Part shown: piece by piece, positions 56,720 to 64,000 of the stretch | Layout of the letters: each line of letters starts with the position of its first letter | How positions within the stretch are numbered: position 1 is the first letter of the stretch | Source of the DNA: Geosiphon pyriformis | Lineage: Eukaryota > Glomeromycota > Glomeromycetes > Archaeosporales > Geosiphonaceae | Direction of reading: 5' to 3' | Assembly: GCA_016748015.1 (NCBI GenBank) | Contig: JAAOMT010000226.1 | Span: 788,604-852,603 of the forward strand | DNA: 64,000 bases | Translations under genes and position numbers: made by a program | The notes under the pieces: generated by a model | The model's database searches: none | Seen by the model: the letters and a program-made list of their open reading frames with translations, nothing else | What the model was told of the DNA's origin: nothing

Positions 56720-57934
56720 AAAAAAGCCCTTATCCGATGATTTTAATTTAAAATAATTCCAATTTTTAAAAAACAACCTGAAAGTCAAACTTTATTCTAT
56801 CATTCAACATTTTGACAAAAAAGCCTTTCGAAATCATTTTAATTCTAAAGAAATAGGGTAGTCTTTTCACAATTGAATATGTAGCCCTTCTAAATATTTA
56901 TCAGTCATTATCAAACTAAATATTTTCAAAAGTAATAATAGGAAATATCATTGAAATATTATATTTCATATTAATGTGTTAAAAATTGTTGAGACAAAAT
57001 AAGTAGATTTTTTTAGAGCATAAGATTGTTGTTTCTTTTCTTTCCTGTTAACACAAATACTACACCATTTACCTTTATCATTATTATTTTCATTCTCAAT
57101 TTCTTTTTCGTGCAATTATGAAAAACAGTAGAAAATTAGGATCTCGTGATATTCAATTTTTTCATTTACTTATTTTTCCTCAAAGCTATTATTACTTTTA
57201 TGTTTACATAAATTAATGTTTTGTATTTTTTTTCATGGTCAAAATTAATTGAAAATTCATTTTTGTAATTTGTTTGAAGAAAAAAATTATAAGTAATTTT
57301 TAGAGTTTTATATTTTGCTATTAAAATTTGATTTTCTGATTATAAACTCACTAAATTTATGATTTTGTGAAAAGAAGTCTGTTGTGTGATTTATTTAAAC
57401 CTTTGATGTTATTATTTTCAAGTTTAACAAAAACTAGAAAATTAGCAAAAACATGATACACTAAATAATAAATTGTTTTAATATGATAAACACATGTGCT
57501 AAGTGAAATTAAACTTGTTAAATTGAGATCATAACTAACTTTGGCAATTTGCAATGGATTTAAGAGAAATCTTTTTTCAAGCTAATTTGATATCTCTTTT
57601 GTTTGCTTCTGACCCGTTTAAATTTTTACTTTTCGAAAAATGATTTTTTTATTTATTTAAATATATGCATCCAGGCTAAAATATATATTACATACTTGAT
57701 CCAAGGTTAGTTATCTATGATTTGAAATTATAAGTAAAAACACGGAAATGCTTGAAAAGTGAATTTTTAGATTAATTCTATATTAGAGTTTGGTCTCTAA
57801 TAGAAGTAGAAAATAATTTTAACTAATGAATCTCTATAGCTGTACAGCAGGAAGTAGTAATTCATTTAAATCGAACATGACCATTTTTTGTCAAAGATTT
57901 GCGAATAAAAATTTCCAAAAGTGGCAATTCTTAC
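56720..57934. other. AT-rich spacer
   Basis: About 1.2 kb left of the hAT MITE; a minus-strand open frame at 57,357-57,554 shows no domain. Nothing else is supported. Confidence 0.4.
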
Positions 57935-58405
57935 TAGTGATTCTAACCGGTTAAAATTTTCGTAACCTGTTAAACCGATTTGATTAATTTCCCTATATAG
58001 AAATTAATTGTAATTGGCTAAATAATAAATATATGATTTATAATAATATAAAACGTAATATGTTAATTTTATTTAGGATATACTGCAAAAAATTTTGAAT
58101 TTTGTTTAAGAAAAAGAATATCAGACAAAGTTGTTTGGACTAAGTCGGTTACGTTTTTCAGTTAAAGTATTTCCAGCTTAGCTTAAGAACCTCAAAGACT
58201 GGCTATTCTTTTTTGCTGGTGTTTTTTCGAGACATTATTGCCATGAAAAAAAAAATTCCATATGATGATCACGATGAATAATTTAATCTATTTCTAAATA
58301 TGGCAAGTATTATATAACCGTGGTTAACCACGCTGAGAAAAATCTTAACTGGTTAAAACTTTTTAAGTGGTTAATCGGTTAAGCCTTAACCGGTTAGGAA
58401 TACTA
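57935..58405. mobile_element. hAT-type MITE (471 bp) with 8-bp target duplication
   Basis: Terminal inverted repeats: left TAGTGATTCTAACCGGTTAA, right end reversed TAGTATTCCTAACCGGTTAA (17 of 20 match). An exact 8-bp direct repeat ATTCTTAC flanks the element (57,927-57,934 and 58,406-58,413), the target duplication size of hAT elements. Internally, further AACCGGTTAA-like and TTAACCAC/GTGGTTAA motifs repeat, as in transposase-binding subterminal arrays. There is no coding capacity, so it would need a hAT transposase in trans. Confidence 0.88.
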
Positions 58406-58413
58406 ATTCTTAC

Positions 58414-59139
58414 TCGTTAATATTAATTCAGTATCAAATTATGAAATACTGAGGCTTCGTTACTATGAAGGATTAAATTTGATAAATAACCAATTTTCCA
58501 ATTTGTCATGCTTAATCATTACCATGTGCAAGATTTACAAAAAAATAACGCTCAGAGGTTTGGATATTTGTATTCTCACCTCGTGTTGTAAATTACGAAA
58601 TCAATCTATAGGCTAAATTTCACTTGGGAAATGATCCAAAACATATTATTATACTAGAAAGAAAATTTTCTCGATTGAAAGTTCCTTTATTAAATGATAT
58701 ACAATTAAAAGTAATTAATGATAAATTGTTTAATTGATAAAAGTGAATTGCTCACTAAAATAGTTTATAAAACGTCATCACTGACTTCCTCAAGTATCCT
58801 TATTTTAGGCACTTCTCGGAGAAATTGAAATTTTGGAAAGATGTTACTCCCACATCGTTTGTCGATGATTCCCTATCCCGGGAAATTGTTGTGCATCAAG
58901 TGAGCAAAGTGCTTGATAAAAAATTTTATTGCCACCTATCAGATTGAATTATTTTTATTGTTTAAATCGTTTATTTGCTAACCGGTCTATATTGGCGCCA
59001 ATATAAAATTGCTTTGAAGATAAGCTCTTAATTACGGAATTTCTTTACTTATTATGATTTTCCGAAATATTGGACACTCAGCACCGCTGGCCTATATAAT
59101 CCAATTTCATTCTATAGTTTTTTTCTGATATTTATACAA
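58414..59139. other. spacer upstream of the lipase gene
   Basis: Contains an orphan exon-like frame (58,809-58,947) and a CTATATAATCC element at 59,092-59,102, about 40 bp upstream of the lipase ATG, which is a plausible TATA box. Confidence 0.4.
58809..58947 (+). pseudogene. orphan exon-like fragment, 45 codons
   Basis: Following an acceptor-like ATTTTAG, the frame reads HFSEKLKFWKDVTPTSFVDD, then SLSREIVVHQVSKVLDKKFY and a TGA. The sequence is strongly protein-like, but no upstream exon or start can be found in the preceding 400 bp and the family is not recognised. Probably the last exon of a gene whose 5' part was lost or displaced, possibly by insertion of the nearby hAT MITE. Confidence 0.35.
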
Positions 59140-60832
59140 ATGTCAAGTTTCCAATATTCAAAAATGCCTAAATTAAAGAGCCATCAGGAATCATTCAAAA
59201 ATAGAAAATTAGGCAATAAATCAAATCTGTGGAATAAGACAAAGCAACCCATTTTCTTTATAATTTTGACAATTTTTACTTCTTCATTAGCTTCTCTCCA
59301 AATTCTTGGAGGATCAGCAAATCCTATTTTAAAAAGAGATGGAGATGAGTTTAACCTGGACAGCTTTGATGATATAAATAGCCAAAATACCATGGATTCC
59401 CAACAAAATATAGCAGATACACTGTTCCTGAAAGAACCTTCGCAAGTTCTCGCCAGTGGCGCCGACTTTACGCCGCTTAATACAGATATTAGTTTTGACT
59501 CGATTTTATCAGATAATATGTCTAATAAGTTAGACCAGTCTGCAGGAAAAGACCTTTCCCAAGAAAACTCGGCAAAAGGACAATTAGATCTCGTCTCATT
59601 TAACACTCAAGATCCTGACCCAACCATCTCTAACGAAAATTCTTCGCCCTTACTGGAAGGTAAAGACCTAATAGCATCAAGAGGAGATTGGAGTAATCAA
59701 AATCCTGATCCAGCTCTTAATGATGTATTCTCAATCGTCGCATCGCCATACGCGACCAAATATCCACTTCCAGAAAAACCACAAAATCCAACCTCAGATA
59801 ATATTTGGGGGCCACAGCCATCTTTGCAACAGCTAAAATATTACGCATTGGTTATGAATCTCCCGTCGTGTCCACAAATTGTTCAGGCCAGCCAATATTC
59901 GACCAAAATTAGAGGTAAAATAAAAATAATTTTGAATAAAGTTTTTCCTGGCCATGAATTCAATAGTGCCTTAGCTTAGTAGTCTTCAATATATAATTTT
60001 TTGAAATTTAGGTTTGGTAAAACGAGACCCAGAACGAGGTGAAACTCTTATAAATTTTGTTGGGGATGAAAAACTTTTGGATCAATACATCCACGCAAAA
60101 GACCGATCAATAGAATACAGTTCTGGCTCAGGGATGTTGGTTCATCAAGATATATATGAAGATTTCAATGTAATTCGAAACGAATTTCTTAATGATATGA
60201 AGCAGTATCTAGCGATACAGGGACGGATTGTGTTCCTTGGCTGGAGTTTAGGTGGTGGTATGTTGAGGACTATATCGAAGACTATTTTTTTTCTAACTTT
60301 GAAATTCCTTACTCATCTAAGATTTGGATTTTTTTATTTTACCAGCATATGCTATTTTGGCAGCATTAGCTTTAGTTGAACAAGCCCAACCTAGCGCCAA
60401 AATTTCGGTATATACTTTTGGAGCACCAAGAATTGGAAACAGTAGATTCTCTAACTTTATTCAATCAAAGCTCGAAGTCTGGCGAACAACAAATATGTAT
60501 GATCAAGTCACAGTGTACCCAATGTATTCTCAGAATCCTGGTGTTGAGATATGGATCAGTAAACCAGATGGTCCGATATATCTGTGTCCACCTACGACTA
60601 GTACTGAATCATTAGTTCAGACGTCATCTCAGGTTTTTCAAGCAAATAATTTTTTAGTTTTTTAAATTTGCTATCTCCATAATTATTTTGAAAGGGTTAT
60701 TAAAAGTTTCATTTGGCTAATTTTTATTTGTAGGCTTGTACATATGTAATGGGACTTTGGGATGACTTTTCAATGGATTCACATAATGGACCCTACTTTG
60801 GACAAACGGCTGGAATCTGTGGCGTTAAATAA
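59140..60832 (+). CDS. secreted class 3 lipase
   Basis: Exons 59,140-59,914, 60,012-60,257, 60,346-60,632 and 60,734-60,832 join in frame to encode 468 aa. A signal segment near residue 38 (PIFFIILTIFTSSLASLQIL) is followed by a Lys-Arg site (NPILKRDGDE) that a Kex2-type protease could cut. A Ser/Asp-rich linker of about 160 residues precedes the catalytic part. Catalytic triad by position: Ser337 in FLGWSLGGA, Asp393 in MYDQVTVYP and His453 in DSHNGPYFG, the order of Rhizomucor-type class 3 lipases, with VYTFGAPRIGN between them. The residue before Ser is Trp instead of the usual His of GHSLGG. It likely hydrolyses acylglycerols outside the cell or in the secretory path. Confidence 0.92.
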
Positions 60833-62560
60833 GGTCAAAATCCTTTGAGCTTTTCAGAAAGCGCACTGAAAATTCAGCTGTTTTCATCGAAATTACTTTC
60901 CTTCATGAAATCTTGACTTATGTAGGTTGCAATACTTTGATTTTTCTATAAAATTAGTATTTTAAAGTCTGTACACGTTTGTAAGCAACAACTTTGACCC
61001 CTGGAGGTTTTACAGAAACTCCCTTTGTGAGAAATTAAGCATAGAAATTTAGAATGTCTTACAAATTTGAACTTAATTTCTTCAGATTTCGGTTGGATAT
61101 AGTAAAACCTTGAAGAAATTGTAAGAAATGATATAAGCATTAATTTCAATATACCCAAAAATAGCAATAGATAACTTTGAATAAAATATTTTTTAAAAGC
61201 AATTTTTGTTACTATGAGGCTTGGTTTTAGCTGGATAAGCATTATATTAAATGATACTATGGTAAAAATTTGCCTTTTTATTTTTATCATAAAAAAATCC
61301 ATCTACAATATTCAATACGATCGAGCCGCCAAACTTAAATGTTGAATATTCTACCCTGAATTTTGCTCATAAAACCATGCGTAAAAAAAACGCCCCTCCT
61401 AGTCCATTCATATTTTATCGTCATAAAGCTCTAAAAAAAATAGTTGCAACTTCTAACCAAAATTGAAGAATTTCCAAATAATATAATTAAGTTATGAACT
61501 CTATTTTTAAATTAAAGATAGAAATTTAAAGTAAACTTCCAAAAAAAAGACTCTACATGAGCTAAAAACTGAATATATGAACTATTTTAAAATTTTGGTC
61601 ATCTTTTAAATACAATGAATTAATATATAGCCTACAAAGTTATACCAATTTTGAATTATATCTTCCTGCCGACTTTAAACTTGAATTTGCTTTATAATTT
61701 TGAATAATAAATTTCCTCTTAATTTCTGAACTTTTAATAGGTTATTTGCATATTTTAATTTCTTGTGTTTTTTTATATTTTCTCCTCTTCTTGATATTTT
61801 TTATGATCAAAATTTTAGTTCTTTTTCTATTGTTAATTCTTGGAAATAAAAATACATTTTTAATGTTTATCTATTGGTTGTTTTATAATATTTGAAACTT
61901 ATTTTTATTTTGAATATTGTTTATTAATTATAAGAATCTTGATCTAATTTTTTCAATTAACAATATCTTTTTTTATTAATTTAAATAATAAAGCTTCCAA
62001 CTTAAGTGGTTATCAAAGTGTTTAAGGATAACAAAGAATTTGAAAAAGATATGTTTAAAATACATTTTGTTTTTGGTACATGAATATTTGTACTCTTTTG
62101 CAGATTTAATCAGATGCTTTATTTAAAGATCGAAATTCAGGCTCATAGACAAAACAAAGAAAATTCTTTTTTATTTTCGTTAAAAATTAACTTTTCCATG
62201 TTTTGAATGTTATTTTGTTTTAAGAAAATTCCAATCTTGAGGAAAATTAGTTAATAAAGAATAAACAATTAATTTACTCCTTTCTAAAAAATTAGTAGCT
62301 TTTAAACAAAGAAAATTAGTTGGTTAAAACTCTTGTTCCCCTCCTTAGAGTTTTCAATGATTATTATGCAAGGCCCTTAAAATTTTATTTTTGGGATAAA
62401 TTGTGACAGGTGAGACGACTATGATTCTTTATATTGATGCTTGGTATTACAGATTTTATATGAGAGATATCGGAAATGGCATGAATGATTTATAGAGGCA
62501 ATTATTTTTTCCGAAAGCAGCATATAAATAAATAAGACTTTTCACTTTATAAAATATTTT
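60833..62560. other. AT-rich spacer
   Basis: No supported gene. A minus-strand open frame at 60,946-61,302 is rich in Ile, Phe and Lys, as expected from AT-rich noncoding DNA, and has no motif. Confidence 0.4.
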
Positions 62561-62563
62561 TTA

Positions 62564-62716
62564 TTAAATATATTGACCTCTTTTTTTAATAAAAAGATGA
62601 AATGGGTAATTTTCTTCCGAACCATTTTCTTGAAATGAAATGTCATCTTTACTATTTTCCCTTTTCCCTTTTTCCAGTTTCTCCGTTATCTTGTTATCGG
62701 GATCAACTAAATATTT
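62564..62716 (-). other. possible terminal exon of an unrecognised gene
   Basis: After an acceptor-like ATTTAG on the minus strand the frame reads DPDNKITEKLEKGKRENSKD, then ENGSEENYPFHLFIKKRGQY and TAA. It is charged and protein-like, unlike the surrounding AT-rich sequence. Upstream (about 62,765-62,860) LLQELHHQIKFKDITIPSCK also looks coding, but the two cannot be joined with confidence. Confidence 0.25.
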
Positions 62717-63011
62717 TACTTTTTTGCTTATTAAAAAAGTTAAATGTATAAATTTTATTTTATAATAGCCCTAATTTCGTAATGTAAACCAAAAGTTTGC
62801 AACTAGGAATTGTAATATCTTTAAATTTTATTTGATGATGCAATTCTTGTAATAGTTGTTAGCTATTGCATTTCATAAGATTGAAATAACCATTTTAATT
62901 GCTAAATCTTATAGAATAACCTTATTTTCTTCAATTATAAAAAGATATCTCGGTAAAAAAACAATATCAATAATTGGAATCTAAATCGGTTATAATGTTG
63001 ACGAAGGAATA

Positions 63012-63146
63012 ATGTCCAGCCAACCCAATCCAAAAGAATTTCCTCTCATTCACGAAAAATTTCCCAATAATTCGAAAAAATTGTACAATTCAAAATACCT
63101 TTTTAAAAGAATCAATAAACAGTTGTCAAAAGACTTTCACAATGAA
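63012..63146 (+). CDS. possible 44-aa small ORF
   Basis: From an ATG: MSSQPNPKEFPLIHEKFPNN, then LFKRINKQLSKDFHNE and TAA. A TATAAT lies about 20 bp upstream. The amino acid mix is less AT-driven than expected for noncoding DNA here, but there is no homologue I know and no second exon. Confidence 0.2.
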
Positions 63147-63510
63147 TAATCCTTTAATTCTTTTCATAAAATCCATTATTTTCTCGTAAAAAATCTTTAC
63201 GCTGAGTTCTGAAGCTTAATCAAGAAAAAGAGAAAAGATCAAAGTAATCTTAAAATAGAATGTCTTATCCTTGCCCAAAATGTATTTCTTAATAATCAAC
63301 TTTAAAAAATCACTTATTTCATTTGGTAGGTCAATAATTAGCACAATATAAACTTTTAAGATAAACCTTTTTATCGATACTAATGTCCAAATTTATTGAT
63401 AACAAAAGATGAGGTCTTTATTTACATAATAATGATCAGTGCTTATCTTTTAAGTGAAATTAGAAAGAACCTTTATAGCCATAGGTTAAAATTGTATTTA
63501 TTCTTTTAAG

Positions 63511-64000
63511 ATGAGGAATATTAAAAATTTTAACGTCCTTTTGTTCATTTTGATATTAGCTTGCATTTGCCAATCTTTTTCAAAACGGGAAATTTTTTCG
63601 GATATTGGAGATGTAAAATTATACTGCTTGGATTTGATCAAAATTCAAATCAAAAATCGTCTAAACTTTTAATTTTCAAAAATATCCCATAACTTACAGG
63701 TCAAAAGCCCAAAGTTTTTCAAAAATATCTCAAACAAGTCTAGGATAAACCAATTTTTACTTCCAAAGGGAAAATCATTCCTAAGTCGTATGACCAAATT
63801 TGTAATTTTCCTTATTGTTTTCCGCAAAATGAGATTGGAAAGATCGTAATGGAAAAAGATACTATCGGTAATTTCATTTTTACAGTAAATAGTTGATTTG
63901 GTTTAAAAAAAAAAACAGAATTTATTTTTTCACTGAGCATATGACACCATTTTTTGCACAATCACATCTTCATTTTGTAGCCGATATTATAGAAGAGGAA
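63511..64000 (+). CDS. secreted protein, 5' exons (3' end outside window)
   Basis: Exons 63,511-63,612, 63,744-63,867 and 63,981-64,000 join with matching phases (0, then 1). The start is a clear signal peptide, VLLFILILACICQSFS, followed directly by Lys-Arg (SKREIFSDIG), a Kex2-type processing site. The next exon reads PIFTSKGKIIPKSYDQICNF and PYCFPQNEIGKIV with two cysteines, and the third begins ADIIEEE at the window edge. Secreted and possibly processed; family not recognised. The joins rest on splice consensus only. Confidence 0.55.

Noticed and set aside
59184-59606. minus-strand 140-codon frame
   Set aside because: Reverse of the lipase signal and linker exon, which has a coherent signal peptide on the plus strand.
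60946-61302. 118-codon minus frame
   Set aside because: Ile/Phe/Lys-rich as expected for AT-rich noncoding DNA, no motif, no neighbouring exon.
1-64000. tRNA or rRNA genes
   Set aside because: I looked for B-box-like GGTTCGA contexts with a matching acceptor stem and found none that fold; short tRNAs could still have escaped a reading by eye.

Overview
The window looks like nuclear DNA of an arbuscular mycorrhizal fungus (Glomeromycotina, Rhizophagus/Gigaspora type). It is eukaryotic: genes carry many short GT-AG introns of about 50-130 bp, often with preserved phase. It is very AT-rich. The gene families are those expanded in this group: F-box/LRR proteins, BTB-BACK-TLDc, Sel1-repeat proteins, small PARP-like proteins, a LINE whose ORF1 carries the LLYTLPVGT-type block, and cytosine methyltransferase and dioxygenase copies. 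The assignment rests on remembered family patterns, not on a search.

Layout. 1-6,100: the 3' end of a C5 cytosine methyltransferase (DNMT), a broken gene with an ExK-like motif, a remnant of a TET/JBP-like dioxygenase, AT-rich DNA, and a Fanzor (TnpB-like) C-terminal remnant. 6,100-14,700: mostly gene-poor, with a compact PARP-like gene, a hAT transposase remnant and several kb of extreme AT-rich sequence. 14,738-17,302: a complete Tigger/pogo element with inverted repeats, TA target duplication and a transposase inactivated by five stop codons. 17,960-31,220: a gene-rich block with three F-box proteins, a small two-exon candidate gene, a promethin-like membrane protein, a second PARP-like gene and a BTB-BACK-TLDc protein.

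31,800-42,100: a second repeat domain. It holds a degraded inverted DNMT copy, two oppositely oriented copies of a LINE whose coding sequence has drifted to near-pure AT, a second dioxygenase remnant and a second Fanzor remnant. 42,558-61,000: a block of housekeeping-like genes: NDR-family kinase, Sel1 protein, P2-type ATPase with an unusual N-terminal extension, small secreted protein, DUF2306-like membrane protein, a hAT MITE and a class 3 lipase. 61,000-64,000 is AT-rich and ends with the first exons of a secreted protein that leaves the window.

How it fits together. The two repeat domains share parts (DNMT, dioxygenase, Fanzor end, a 200-bp spacer repeat) in inverted and rearranged order. 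A DNA-methylation writer and a candidate methylcytosine oxidiser therefore sit next to mobile DNA whose coding sequence decayed mainly in the C-to-T/G-to-A direction. I read this as possible RIP-like or deamination-driven decay; that is inference. All exon joins were derived by hand from splice consensus and reading-frame continuity; coordinates of multi-exon genes span start to stop, with exon limits in the text.
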